A stretch of 64,000 nt of DNA from Combretum micranthum. Its lineage: Eukaryota; Streptophyta; Magnoliopsida; Myrtales; Combretaceae. The stretch spans positions 1,364,001-1,428,000 of the forward strand of contig JAMXBD010000206.1 in the NCBI GenBank assembly GCA_024138025.1, given 5' to 3'. The position numbers and the translations under genes are program-made. The notes beneath the pieces are model-generated. The model saw only the letters and a program-made list of their open reading frames with translations. It was not told the origin of the DNA and did no database searches. Shown here piece by piece: positions 36,790 through 49,379 of this stretch (position 1 is its first letter; every line of letters starts with the position of its first letter).

Positions 36790-36955
36790 AGTAATAACAA
36801 GGTATCAAGTTTTTAAAGTGATAACCTTAGATGATCCACATATCTCAGGGTTAGACACTAATGAGCACATTGAACTATTCATGTGACTGAGAGGCCTCAC
36901 AACCCTAGCAAAAAGACGCAATTATCAAAGGCATGCTCTACCACTGAGCAAACAA
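36790..36955 (-). mobile_element. tRNA-derived SINE-like sequence
   Basis: The minus strand contains GCTCAGTGGTAGAGC (36935-36949), a near-perfect tRNA D-arm/A-box, followed by ATGCCTTTGATAATTGCGTC and a GTTGTGAGGCC block in the place of the B-box. The downstream tail is CACATGAATAGTTCAATGTG... The B-box is decayed and the sequence does not fold as a tRNA, so a SINE or tRNA pseudogene is likelier than a working tRNA gene. Confidence 0.6.
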
Positions 36956-38636
36956 ATTTTATGTGTTTTCGAGAAGGATAAATAAAGTTTTGAAAAATTT
37001 GTGTTGTACACAAATTGTATATAAGGTCGTGTAGAAAGCTCATTATACATGACCTTCAATATAGACTATGTAGTGAGGTTGTGTCAAAGTTGTTTGGAGG
37101 CAGAAAGTATTTTTCAATGTTGTGTGGAAAGCTAATTAAAGTCATATTGTAAATATCATCGTACATAACCTTCTACACATGTTGTGTTAAAAGTCATGGA
37201 CAAAACAAACATAGAGAAACTTGCATAAAGTCTAAAAATTCCAATCTTTTCCTTGTTACAAATATCCAAAATGAGATTAAACTAAAACCCAACCCTTTTC
37301 ATTTGTCCATTCACTCATTTCAATTAGTTTTGCAAACAAAAGATCGCAACTTTATATTTGCGAAGAGCTCACATTATCTTCAAATTTGGTCAATCCTTTA
37401 CAATCCCACTTGCCAATTCCCTTTTTACCATTAAAGATCCTTCAAAATCTTCCCAATAAACATTTGTTCTCCCATCAAATCTTAATATTAACTTAAAGGT
37501 GTCAAATCTTTACCTTTGTCAACAATTACAAGAAAGAGAAGGAGCCTAGGTTGTTTCTAGAATTTCTTCAAGAATCTTTAATGTTGGAACATAAAAGAAG
37601 GGATTTTTTGCAAAAAGTTAAGAGAGATGTAGAAAGTGAAATAGACGATTACTTCCAGGAGGTTTTATACGTTTAGTAAAAAACATATCTTTTAATTTTA
37701 AAGTTGGTGGACAAATCTACCCCTATTTTAAAATGTTATATTGCTTCCTTACCTTTGCATATGAATTAATCAATTGGTGTATTTCAGTTGCTTTTCCAAC
37801 CGTATGATTTGGATGCTTAACTTTGTTTTTTTTTTTTTTTTGGCAAATAATAAATGGCAAAGTAAGGGAACATGGGATTATTCCATATGCAAGATAAAGA
37901 AGAGATTAGTTTTTCTTCCCCCTCTAAATTTGGTTATAATAGAATTGGCATTTTTGGGAAATTAAGGTTCTTATGTTTTAAGTTTTTTTTCCCCATATAA
38001 AGATCAAAAGATATGTTTATTTTATCTTTTTTCTTTTTCTAAACCAGATTTATTTTACTAGATGTGTTCATGATAGGATAAGTTAGTTTGTATAGAGTTA
38101 GAATAATTTTATTTTGGGTGGTGTCATGTTTTTCTAAGGGTTGGGCTAAGCTGACATGAATGCACATGTCTCCATGCAATTATTTAGAATGTCATGTCAA
38201 CTATTTTAGTGGAACTTATAATGAAGATTAACAAAAACCCCATTTTGAATCCTTTTTAAAGACATAAGTCCTCGATTGCACTCACGTAGTTAATCAAGAG
38301 TTGGTTATAATTATTTTTGAATGATTTTATTTACAAGAAATTATATCGATTATATAAATTGAAATAAAATGAAAATGAAAAGCTAGGGATATAAAGACCC
38401 AATTGTATATATAGGCATATCTCTTCTCCAATTAACAAAAAAGTACATTTTCTTGACCTAACCCAAAAGATATACAATCCTATATAAAGGATGAAAATCA
38501 AAAAAAAAAACAAACATATACATAAAGGGTTATTCTAATTGTTAATGAATCACAAGTCATTGGATATTTCCTTTTAAATACTACTAAATTATATGCTAAA
38601 AGAAAGCGATGAACACTGTTTCCTCTATTAAAAAGA

Positions 38637-38935
38637 GATAATGCTACAAATAGTACTCGAAATTTGGTAAAACATATAATTAAATACTTAAACTTTGAAA
38701 ATAATCAATTTAGTATTTGAACTTTGAGATTGATAAATTTGGTACCTAAAAAATTTTGAAATTGATCAATTTAGTATTGAAAGAACTTGATGGATGTACT
38801 AATAGCATGTATAAAAAGTTCTTTTATGTATTAAATTTACAATTTCAAAGTTTAAATACTAAATTGATCAATTTCAAATTTCAGGTATCTAATTGTATAT
38901 TTTGTCAAAGTTCAGACACATTTGTGATATTAACC
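38637..38935. mobile_element. MITE, best copy of the GGTTAATATCACA family
   Basis: The left end is GATAATGCTACAAATAG and the right end is ACACATTTGTGATATTAACC. The interior repeats AATTGATCAATTTAGTAT and TTAAATACTAAATTG in opposite orientation, giving long fold-back potential. Related copies lie at 19414-19690, 12785-12893 (partial) and 5285-5495 (diverged). Confidence 0.65.
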
Positions 38936-40035
38936 AATTAAAAATAAAACTATTTTATTATTTTCTATTAATATTTTCTACAATAATAACTACTAAATTA
39001 CCTTAGCTGCCAATTTCCTTCCTATCATCAGTAATCGTTAAGAATTACTGAAGACCAAAATTTATTAAGATTGCTATAACAATACTAGATGAATCTAAAA
39101 TTTAAATTATATTATAACAAATGCAGGAAAGTAATCCGGAAAATGATTTCCGCAGTACAAACAAGATTGTGATACGACAATTGTATATATATTATATATT
39201 TTTTCTTTTTCCATCATGGACGATTAGTTGACGAGCCCAGCAAATGAAAATATCTGAGATTTAGATAAAGTATTGATTAAAGGTTGAAACTCCTGTGGCC
39301 CAAAAAAAAAAAAAAAAGGGTTGAAACTCCAACACCAGAAAAAGAAAAGGCCAAAGAGAATAAAAAATGAGGATTATTTATTATTGTTATGGGCACCGTG
39401 CCTGCCATGACATTGACCTATTAACGTTGTCTCCCCTCAAAACAAAGTTTTTGTCCACTGTCCATCAAAATATACAATAAATAATTTATTAACGTATTGT
39501 GTTGGGCCCGGACCTTTTCGTACATCCTGCCCAATGTCAAATTTATCCTCGTACTGTCCAGTTTGAATTAAAATAATAAAATAATAATAAATAAATAAAT
39601 GTTGTTATATGTGGCATTTAATTCGTGGGCAAGCAATCAACATCCCATATTCAATTGAGACATTTAAACTTCGATAAGCTTTTTTTTATTTGGTTAAAAT
39701 CCAACTTGTCTTATGGTTTGGAATGCATGCATGCATACATACATATATATGTATAAATGATTTAAATCCTTTACATTGAAAATGTTGTAATAATTAGGTT
39801 TCTCTTTTAATATTTCTTAATGTATAATCATATCGGAGAAGATTGAAATATGATACATCTCACTTGATTAATTGAAAATGATACTACTAGAATATAAAAC
39901 CAATTACATGAGAAAGGTTTTTATTGTCTTTTCGTTTTTTTTTCTAAATCTTATTTTTATTTGTTTTTTATATATTATTTAAAATCTACATTTGAGTGCT
40001 ATCAGATTTATATCAAATTTGTTTTGATTTTAATT

Positions 40036-40122
40036 TTTTTTTTGTAACATTGAGGAAGAAGGGATTTGAATCTGATACCTCTTATTTTAGGATCACGGAA
40101 GATACTACTAGGTTGCTATTGA
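40036..40122 (-). mobile_element. tRNA-derived SINE, in duplication copy 1
   Basis: On the minus strand, AATAGCAACCTAGTAGTATC serves as A-box (40101-40120), CAGATTCAAATCCC as B-box (40061-40074), and the 3' end is an A-run (40034-40043 as T on the plus strand). The arrangement A-box, B-box, A-tail is that of a short SINE. Confidence 0.7.
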
Positions 40123-41439
40123 CATTTTGATTTCAAAGTTAGTTATTCTTATATATCATCCTTTGTAGATCTTATCATTACTAAATTGTAAAATAAGGGT
40201 GGAGGAATAAGAGTTGAAAAGTGAAAAATCATATTCTTCTATGAGAAAAGAGTTTATAAAAGGTGAATTTTACATGGGGTAAAACTTTATTTGCTGATTT
40301 TCAAAATCAATTATAGCAAAGGAAAAATAAATCTAACTTAAAGGTAATGTTGCATTTAATTTTATAAAAATAATATATATATATTTATACTTACATTTTT
40401 TTTAATGTCTTATTTAAAACTCAATGGATATGAATAAAAACATGAGATCGGTAGATATAGACACCAGTATGAATCGATTTTAAATTGGGGCCTAATCTGA
40501 ATTCAACCACAACTTTGATTCCTGGACCGATCTGCATGTCGAGTCTTGGAACGAAGATATGTACCAATTCCACCGCAACATTTAAAAAGGAAAACAAAAT
40601 ATAAAACTTACCAACAAAGGCTGTAGAAAAGAAATATATTTACATATATAAATATAATGAAAACTCAATCTATTTCTCTGTAAATTGAAAAAAAATTTTT
40701 TCATTCATATTTACTACTGTATTACTATTAACAATATAAAGAACAAATGTACCTTTAAAATATTAGTAATTTGATTTATATAGATTTCTCAAGGGCAAAA
40801 AAATTTTTCATTCCGTGATGGTGTAAGATTAATTTTTGTTTGTCCATCTCCTTTATATCCTCTAAATGATCTACAATTGCTAATACTATAAGTAAATTTA
40901 AATATTATTGTATATAAATAAATGCCTGTCCATAACAATTTTTAAAGAAATAGGTTAAGCATTACAAGGTTATTGTGTTTAAGTTTTCTTTTGAGTTTAA
41001 AATTTAATTTATTTATGGATCATTGTTTGAAAATTTATTTAAAGTTTAAGATTCAACTTTTGTCAAGAATCAAAAGGAAAAATAGTCTTTCATTAGTTGA
41101 ACCAAAATGGAACTTATTGATAACTTGGGTTAGACCGGGCTAGTTCTAGTTCCACAACTTTATAATCATGATTCGGTTAGAATTAGGGTCAAGTTTATAA
41201 ATAACAAAGATTATCTATATAAGTGCACACACATCCATATTTTAGAGCTATCCTAGTGTAAAATGATATGGAAATTTTGAATAACATGTATCTTCGAAAT
41301 TTATGATAGTTTTTTTTTCTCTTCTTCTTCTTCATTATTTTACAATTTACCAACACTATGGTAATGTTGACTTGTTACATGCATGTACATCCAATAACCG
41401 TAATATCAAATTGCACGCTCAGTTTTAAGACTATAGATT

Positions 41440-42076
41440 ATATATCAGCATGACGGTTTTGAATACGAACCGCCTCGAACCGTCCCTAACGGTTTTGTAC
41501 CTAGAACCGCCCTATTGGGACAGTTATGAACCATTGGAGGACCCGCCGAAATCGATGGTCCTAGCAATTGTCCAAAATGAACTAATAGTTCTGCCGGTCA
41601 AGAACGCTATTCCAAACCCGGAACCGGCAGCTCCGACTCGACTCCTCCAGAAATAAAAAAAAACAAAAGAAAAAAACAAAACATATACAGCAAAAGCGAA
41701 TTCAATATGGGAGGGAGGCTTGGTGTTGTAGTCAGGTCAATGAATTGTGTGATTCTAGTTAGTTATTTATTGTAGTAGTAGTTAGTGTGTTCATATTGTT
41801 GTGGAGGTAATATGTAATATCTGGCGCAATGAAATTTACTCATCATCGTTTGCCTGTATGTTAATCAACTACTATGTGTTTCGTAATTGTGTTTATTATT
41901 TGCTAACCATTATATTTTATTTGAAAAAATTTTAAATGTTTATTTTGGGTATAAATAAGTTGTAATTGCTTTTATTGATTTTAAGGTTTTTTTTTCATTT
42001 TTCGATTAATTAAAAAACAAATGATTCACGTTTCATGTAGAACCAGAGGAACCGACCTGGACCGTGCCGACCTCTA
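41440..42076. mobile_element. hAT-type insertion present only in duplication copy 1
   Basis: The 637-bp insert lies between CTATAGAT (41432-41439) and ATATAGAT (42077-42084). The same place in copy 2 (CTATAGAT at 45633-45640) has a single target and no insert, so the ends are fixed by direct comparison. The right end read inward is TAGAGGTCGGCACGGTCC. The left end, TATATATCAGCATGACGG, is decayed. Both ends carry CGAACCG/CGGTTC-type blocks. The 68-codon frame at 41450-41656 is inside the insert and encodes nothing I recognise. Confidence 0.9.
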
Positions 42077-42369
42077 ATATAGATAATTATAATAAGTATC
42101 AACAAAATGCAAAACAATTAAAAGAGAAATCACAAAACAAAAACACAACAGTAAAATTCCAACATAGCTCCAGAGGACTTGTCTAAATCCTATCTAATGA
42201 GTGGACGTTGTGAAAATGAAAATCAGCCCATCTAACATCGACACTTGCATATATCCTAGAACACACTTGACTATGACCGAATGCGTTTTATCGTTATCGT
42301 TGGATGGTTATGCCGACACATTTTTAGCTAAAACTCGTGGGTTTATTTGTATTATATTTTTGATTATTT

Positions 42370-42550
42370 TAATATTATATATTTTTATTTTCAAATAGAT
42401 GTTTGTTAAGAAATAGATATTGATAAAAAATTGATGGTTTTATTATAAACTGATAAAATAAATACGATATAGATATGATACAAATAAGTTACAAACACAG
42501 ATTAGATACAGATAAGATACAAATAAAAATCAGATAATCCAAAGAGATCC
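42370..42550. mobile_element. MITE, GGGTCTGTTTG family, in copy 1
   Basis: AAGAAATAGATATTGATAAA, GATAGATACAGATAAGATA-like units and ATCAGATAATCCAAAGAGATCC match the family core and right end. The counterpart in copy 2 lies at about 45960-46120. The left terminal repeat is lost. Confidence 0.5.
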
Positions 42551-42589
42551 TACTTATTATTACAATTTGTTTTGAAACTAGGTAGAAAT

Positions 42590-42880
42590 ACTATTTAGGA
42601 TAAATATTAAATTTTATATTGAAGGTTGTAAAAAATTCAATTTAATATTTACACTTTAAAGTGTCAATTTAATACACAATTAAACTTGTTGTAATTATTT
42701 TTCTACTTTATTAATAAAGTTTGCTATATTTACGGACCTATATCATTGAATTTTTATAATGCTAATAACACCATTTAACGCTAATAGATTACTTCTTTCA
42801 TGTTAGTAAATAAAACAAATGGTGTTAGTGAAACAGTAAAAATTTTCGTGTAAAATTCAAATACCAAATTTGATATTTTT
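42590..42880. mobile_element. Probable fold-back MITE in copy 1
   Basis: The left GGATAAATATTAAATTTTAT is mirrored by the right ACCAAATTTGATATTTTTCC, and the interior contains CACCATTTAACGCTAATAG opposite ATGGTGTTAGTG. The copy 2 counterpart lies at about 46165-46455. The family is distinct from the other MITEs here. Confidence 0.5.
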
Positions 42881-43749
42881 CCTGTTATATATATGTGTGT
42901 TACTTTCATTTGCCTCTTTAGAATTAGCATTGGTTACATTTTATTTCACAGAACAATACAAATATGAGGGCTAAAGTTGCATTGCTAAAAGATGGTGAAA
43001 ACTTTAGCTTTTATTCCTTAACTAAAGAGTGTGTCTTCAAGTATTAGTGTAAGATGTTAAAGTTTCGGGTCCCAATCTTATAAAGTAGGATAAAGGTAGG
43101 TTAATCTCTCTATGAATTTTTAGATAAGTGTAGTCATGCTGTCATGGGTTTACCCGTCACTATAAGTGGTTATTATTTCTGCTCTTGCCACTGGAGAGGG
43201 AAAACTAAATGCAGGATATATCTCTATTATTAAGGTTAGATGCACTTTGGTCTTTTTGATGTTTATAAAATAAAATATAATTTGAAAAAGAAGTTACATT
43301 TTGAAATATGGTGAAATTTTATTGGAAGAGTATGGCTATAAAGTTGCATTGTGGAATATTGGTGAAATTATATAGGAAGAGAGTTGAAGAGAATGGTAAA
43401 GTGACGTTAACGTGTGGGGAAGAGATATGATTAAGCAGTTACATTATAGAATATTGGTGAAATTCAACTGAAAGAGGTCCCCAGAGATAGCAAAGTGGGG
43501 TTACAGTGTTATGCATTTAAAATTCTAATGTTGGATAATGTAGACATAGGCGCAGTTCAGATTCAAACCGAAAACTAATCGAAACTGGAGTAGTTGGTCG
43601 ATTCCAAAACCAGTTATGAAACCGTAAATTTTATAGTTCTTAGATAGTTCTTTAGTCTATAATTGGTAGCGATTCCACCTAGTTTCATTGAAAGGAAAAA
43701 TAAACAATAATATTAAATATATACTTATTAACAAAATGATGATATGTAG

Positions 43750-46458
43750 TGTCTAGTTTGAATATAAAAAAAAAAAATAAAAATAAAAATGTTGTTATAT
43801 GTGGCATTTAATTCGTGGGCAAGCAATCAACAACCCATATTTCAATTGAGACATTTAAAACTTCGATAAGCTTTTCTGTTATTTGGTTAAAATCCAACTT
43901 GTCCATTATGGTAGAGAATGCATACATACATATGTATAAATGATTTAAATCCTTTACATCGAAAATGTTGTAATAATTAGGTTTCTTTTTTAATATTCCT
44001 TAATGTATAACTATATCGGAGAAGATTGAAATATGATACATCTCACTTGAGTAATTGAAAATGATACTACTAGAATATAAAACCAATTACATGAGAATTG
44101 TTTTTATTGTCTTTTTGTTTTTTTTTTCTAAATCTTATTTTTATTTGTTTTTAATATATTATTTAAAATCTAACATTTGAGTGCTATGAGATTTATATCA
44201 AATTTGTTTTGATTTAATTTTTTATTTTTTTTTTGTAACATTGAGGAAGAAGGGATTTGAATTCGATACCTCTTATTTTAGGACCATGAAAGATACTACT
44301 AGGTTGCTATTGACATTTTGATTTCAAAATTTGTTCTTATATATAAATCTTTTTGTAGATCTTATCATTACTAAATTGTAAAATAAGGGTGGAGGAATAA
44401 GAGTTAGAAAAGTGAAAAATCATATTCTTCTATGAGAAAAGAGTTTATGTAAGGTGAATTTTACATGGGTAAAACTTTATTTGCTAATTTTCAAAATGAA
44501 TTATAGCAAAGGAAAAATAAATCTATCTTTAAGGTAATGTTGCATTTAATTTTATAAAAATATATATATATATTTTATTCTTACATTTTTTTTAATGTCT
44601 TATTTAACACTCAATGGATATGAATACAAACATGAAATCGGTACATATAGACAGCAGTATGAATCGATTTTAAATTGGGGCCTAATCTGAATTCAACCAC
44701 AACTTTGATTCCTAGGACCGATCTGCATGTCGAGTCTTGGAACGAAGACATTACCAATTCCACCGCAACATTTAAAAAGGAAAACAAAATATAAAACTTA
44801 CCAACAAAAGCTGTAGAAAGAATATATTTATATATAAATATAATGAAAACTCAAACCATTTCTCTGTAAATTGAAAAAAAAAAATATTTTTCATTCATAA
44901 CATTTACTGTATTACTATTAACAATATAAAGAACAAATGTGCCTTTAAAATATTAGTAATTTGATTTATATAGATTTCTCAAAGGGCAAAAAAATTTTCA
45001 TTCCGTGATGGTGTAAGTTTAATTTTTGTTTGTCCATCTCCTTTATATCCTCTAAATGCTAATCTACAACATTACTACTAATGCTATAACTAGATTTAAA
45101 TATTATTGTATATAAATAAATGTCTATCCTTAACAACTTTTAAAAAATGAGTTAAGCATACAAGGTTATTGTGTTTAAGTTTTCTTTTGAGTTTAAAATT
45201 TAATTTATTTGTGGATCATTGTTTGAAAATTTACTTGAAGCTTAAGGTTCAACTTTTGTTAAGAATCAAAAGAAAAAAAATTTCTTCATGAGTTAAATCG
45301 AAATGGAGACTTATTGGTAACCTGAGTTAAACCGCGTTAGTTCTAATTTCACAACTTTACAATCATGATTGGATTAGAATTAGGGTCAAGTTTATAAATA
45401 ATAAAATTTATCTATATATGTGCACACACATCCATATTTTAGAGATACCTTAGTGTAAAATGATACAAAAATTTTGAATAACATGTATCTTCGGAATTTA
45501 TGATAGTTTTTTTTTTTTTTCTCTTCTTCTTCTTCATTATTTTACAATTTACCAACACTATGGTGATGCTGACTTGTTGTATGCATGTACATCCAATAAC
45601 CGTAATATCAAATTTTACGCTTAGTTTTAAGACTATAGATAATTATAATAAGTATCAATAAAATGCGAAACAATTAAAAGAGAAATCACAAAACAAAAAC
45701 ACAACAGTAAAATTCCAACATAACTCCAGAGGACTTGTCTAAATCCTATCTAATGAGTGGACGTTGTGAAAATTGAAAATCAGCCCATCTAACATCGACA
45801 CTTGCATGCATCCTAGAACACACTTGACTATGACCGAATGCGTTTTATCGTTATCGTTGGATGGTTATGCCGACACGTTTTTAGCTAAAACTAAATAGAT
45901 ATCGTGGGTTTATTTGCATCCTTTTATTCTGATAATTTTAATATTATATTTTTTCATTTTTAAATAAATGTTTATTAAAAATAAATATTGATAAAAAATT
46001 GATGGTTTTACTCATAAACTGATAAAATAGATACAATACATATATGATACAAATAAATTACAGACGCAGATTAAATATAGATAAAATAAAAATAAAAATT
46101 AGACAACCCAAAGAGACCGTACTTATTATTACAATTTCTGTTTGAAACTCGGAAGAAATACTATTTAGGATAAATATTAAATTTGATATATAAAGTTTGT
46201 AAAAAATTCAATTTAATATTTACACTTTAAAGTGGTCAATTTAATACACAATTAAACTTGTTGTAATTACTTTTTCTACTTTATTAATAAAGTTTGCTAT
46301 ATTTATGGACCTATATCGTTGAATTTTTACTAATGCTAATAACACCATTTAACGCCAATAGATTACTTCTTCCATGTTAGGAAATAGAACAAATGGCGTT
46401 GTGAAACAATAAAAATTTTCATGTAAAATTCAAATATCAAATTTGATATTTTTCCTAT

Positions 46459-46491
<33 letters not shown>

Positions 46492-47338
46492 GTTACTTTC
46501 ATTTGCCTCTTTAGAATTAGCATTGGTTACATTTTATTTCACAGAACAATACAAATATGAGGGCTAAAGTTGCATTGCTAAAAGATGGTGAAAACTTTAG
46601 CTTTTATCCCTTAACTCAAGGGTGTGTCTTCAAGTATTAGTGTAAGATGTTAAAGTTTCGGGTCCCAATCTTATAAAGTAGGATAAAGGTAGGTTAATCT
46701 CTTTATGAATTTTTAGATAAGTGTGGTCCTGTTGTCATGGATTTACCAGTCACTATAAGTGGTTATTATTTCTGCTCTTGCCACTGGAGAGTGAAAACTA
46801 AACGCAGTATATATCTCTATTATTAAGGTTAGATACATTTTGGTCTTTTTGATGTTTATAAAATAAAATATAATTTGAAAAAGAGGTTACATTTTGAAAT
46901 ATGGTGAAATTTTATTGGAAGAGGTATGGCTATAAAGTTGCATTGTGGAATATTGGTGAAATTATTTAGGAAGGGAGTTGAAGAGAATTAATAGTAAATT
47001 AATGTTAAGGTGTGTGGAAGAGATATGATTAAGAAGTTACATTATAGAATATTAGTGAAGTTCCACTTAAAGAGGTCCAAAGAGATGGTAAAGTGCTATT
47101 AAAGTGTTAAACATTTAAAATTTCAATGTTGGATACGGGTAGACATAGGCACGGTTCAGATTCAAATCGGAAACGAATCGGAACCGGACTGGTTGGCCAA
47201 TTCCAAAACCAGCCATGGAACCGCCGATTTTACAGTTTATACGTAGTTCTTTAGTCTAGAACCGGTGGTACTGGCAATTCCACCTGGTTCCATTCAAAGA
47301 AAAAATAAACAATAATATTAAATATATATTTATTAATA
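43750..47338 (+). repeat. Tandem segmental duplication, copy 2
   Basis: Starts TGTCTAGTTTGAATATAAAA, 16 bp after copy 1 stops, and runs collinearly with it to 47338. There the alignment ends, but the hAT-like element containing that point continues to about 47873. It lacks the 637-bp insert of copy 1. (AT)n length differs (46464-46491 here). Confidence 0.95.
44226..44312 (-). mobile_element. tRNA-derived SINE, in duplication copy 2
   Basis: Counterpart of 40036-40122. The B-box region reads CGAATTCAAATCCC here, closer to the tRNA consensus at its first bases than in copy 1. The A-box block is retained, and the A-tail (T-run on the plus strand at 44226-44234) is a little different in length. 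Confidence 0.7.
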
Positions 47339-47873
47339 TTTAAATTATTTCATATAAATAGTAAAAATTATTACTTATGTACAATATTTAATATGTTATT
47401 ATCCATAACAAATAAATATAGCTTAAAGTTATATATATTTGTTTCAATAAACTTCTTTTAAAAGCAAAATTCATTTCTTTAATAATGTGAGACTATTTTT
47501 TGTATTGTAATTTTTTTTATCCTCTATAATATACAATCTCATATTACTAATTATAATTGATATCGGATGTGTTTGTATATAATAAATGTGCATTTTAAAC
47601 TAATTTTTTTAAAAATTGGTTAAATAATTTAACACTTTTAGATTCAATAATTATTTTGAGTTTAAAATTTATTTTATTAAAATAAAATTTATTTATTTAT
47701 TTGAAAAAAAAGATGATTCTACAGTTTCAAAACCAAAACCGAGAACCGATGGTTTCATGGAACTGGACTGAAATCGTGATAGACTGTTTCTATTTCGGTT
47801 CCTCAATTTCAAGATCTGGAACAGTGATTTTGGTTTTAGTTCGGTTCGATTCTAGAAACCATATCCATATCTA
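47145..47873. mobile_element. hAT-like element spanning the duplication edge
   Basis: The left end is TAGACATAGGCACGGTTCAG and the right end read inward is TAGATATGGATATGGTTTC. Both subterminal regions are rich in GGTTC/GAACC blocks (GGAACCGGACTGG, AGTTCGGTTCGATTC). No target duplication is evident. Copy 1 of the segmental duplication contains only its first part (about 43542-43733), so the duplication break fell inside it. Confidence 0.6.
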
Positions 47874-48764
47874 TGTACAAGTAATCATTAAAACAGCTTT
47901 ATGTAAATACGTATTTATAAAATAATAACAATTTAATTTATTTTACTTAATTAGTTTTTTTTTTGCACCTATATAGGTACATGTACCACCATGTGCCCAT
48001 AAAAAGGAATCCATGGGAAAATGGATCTCTATTTTGAGCATCAATATTTTCAGTCATTACAAAATATCTAACAAAAATATACAAATACAAAAGGTGCAAA
48101 TATAGACTGCACAATCGAGGTACCCCACAACATGAGATCTTGAAATATACCGACTTCTCTTCCCGCTCTTTCTCCCTTATCATATCCCTGGTTCCTAATA
48201 GCACGTATGAATGGTTAAAATCAATCGAAATTGAAATTTAGTATTCTAAACCTTAAGAAATGAACCCATCTCTTTTCTTTTTATTTTTCATTTCCGACAT
48301 CAAAAAAGGAAATTCTTATTATTATTTCTTGAATATAATTTGAAATACAAAGTGACCGTTTCTTTCCATTTCTATCTATTTTTATCAATTTTCAATCATT
48401 TTTGCTTGTTTCTCTTTTATTTAAGCATCCCCAAATATGGGTTTATGAGTCAAGACTTTGCTTTGTTAGGTCAGTCTTTTCCTTATTCAAGTGATGGTGC
48501 AAGGACTATTAAAGAAGGCACATCAACTTTAACGTTCAGCCTCGAAATAATTGAAAGTGCACCTAGAAGATGCTTGGATTCATAAATAAATAAATAAATA
48601 AAAGATTCTAACAAATAATTACCAGGCCATGTAGTTCATTCCAATTACTTCTAAAAATCCGTACAATAGCTTCTCAATATACTACTATAGTTTATATCTA
48701 GATTCACTTTTTTAAAGTAGTCAAGCAAAATATAGGATCTTTGTCTCATGGAAAAAGACTTCAT
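47874..48764. other. Intergenic stretch, no gene seen
   Basis: AT-rich, with TAAA repeats at about 48584-48602. Frames at 47947-48204 (minus) and 48340-48585 (plus) show no recognisable domain. Confidence 0.5.
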
Positions 48765-49230
48765 GATGGGATAAACAATTAAAGTAAAAATAGTTAACTA
48801 GTTGAGCTATGTTTTACTTAGAAAATGAACCTCATGTCCATGTCATAACCTACAATGCCAAAACACGACAACCTTTATCTTAAACAACCTCATCAAAGGG
48901 TTTTTAGATCGACCTTTTTGGTATAATCTCTAAAAAAATCATAGTTTTACTCCCAAGTAAGGTACCGTAACATGTTTACCCATGCGATAAAACAATTAAA
49001 AAAACAAATATAGTTAACTAGTGGAGCAATATTTTCTTTAAAAAATGCACTTCATGCTCATGCTCATGCTCATGCCTTTGCCACAACCTACAAAGCCAAA
49101 GCACGGCAACATCTACCTTAAACTGCCTCATCAAAGGGTTTTTAGACCGACCTTTTTCGCATAATCTTTAAAGGAATCAAACCTTTACTACCAAGTATGG
49201 TGCCTTAATCTGTTACCCATGCTATAAAAC
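48765..49230 (+). repeat. Tandem repeat, two copies of about 217-240 bp
   Basis: Unit 1 (about 48768-48984) and unit 2 (about 48985-49230) share GATAAAACAATTAAA, ATAGTTAACTAGT, TCATCAAAGGGTTTTTAGA and CGACCTTTTT in the same order. Unit 2 contains a short CATGCT expansion (TCATGCTCATGCTCATGC, near 49051-49070). Confidence 0.8.
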
Positions 49231-49379
49231 TTTATCACATAAGATAAAAGCCTAATAAGGTTTTAGAGTATGGTTATCTTTATACCTTAAAAGGAAACTA
49301 GCTGAACATAATGGTAAGAAACCTACAAAAGTTTTATTAAAGATGGAGGAAGTATATTATAATGATTGGGGAAATTTAA

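Larger units (their letters stand above)
36149..39547. other. AT-rich intergenic stretch
   Basis: No gene is seen. A SINE-like piece (36790-36955) and a MITE (38637-38935) lie here. Around 37020-37200 the motif AAGGTCGTGTAGAAAGCTCA and its inverted relative TACATGACCTT suggest a small fold-back element. The 88-codon frame at 36620-36886 runs antisense into the SINE-like piece. Confidence 0.5.
39548..43733 (+). repeat. Tandem segmental duplication, copy 1
   Basis: From TGTCCAGTTTGAATTAAAAT the sequence is collinear with 43750-47338, with roughly 90-95% identity by eye and many 1-10 bp indels. Shared landmarks include GTTGTTATATGTGGCATTTA, TCCACCGCAACATTTAAAAA, GGACTTGTCTAAATCCTATC and GAGGGCTAAAGTTGCATTGC. 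This copy is about 0.6 kb longer because of the hAT insertion at 41440-42076. It ends abruptly at 43733 inside the left part of a hAT-like element that is complete only in copy 2. No gene is recognisable in either copy. Confidence 0.95.

Noticed and set aside
36620..36886. 88-codon plus-strand frame
   Set aside because: It runs antisense into the SINE-like sequence at 36790-36955, so its end is repeat-derived.
41450..41656. 68-codon proline-rich frame with non-AT-rich codons
   Set aside because: It is within the hAT insertion that is missing from duplication copy 2; its composition reflects subterminal repeats.
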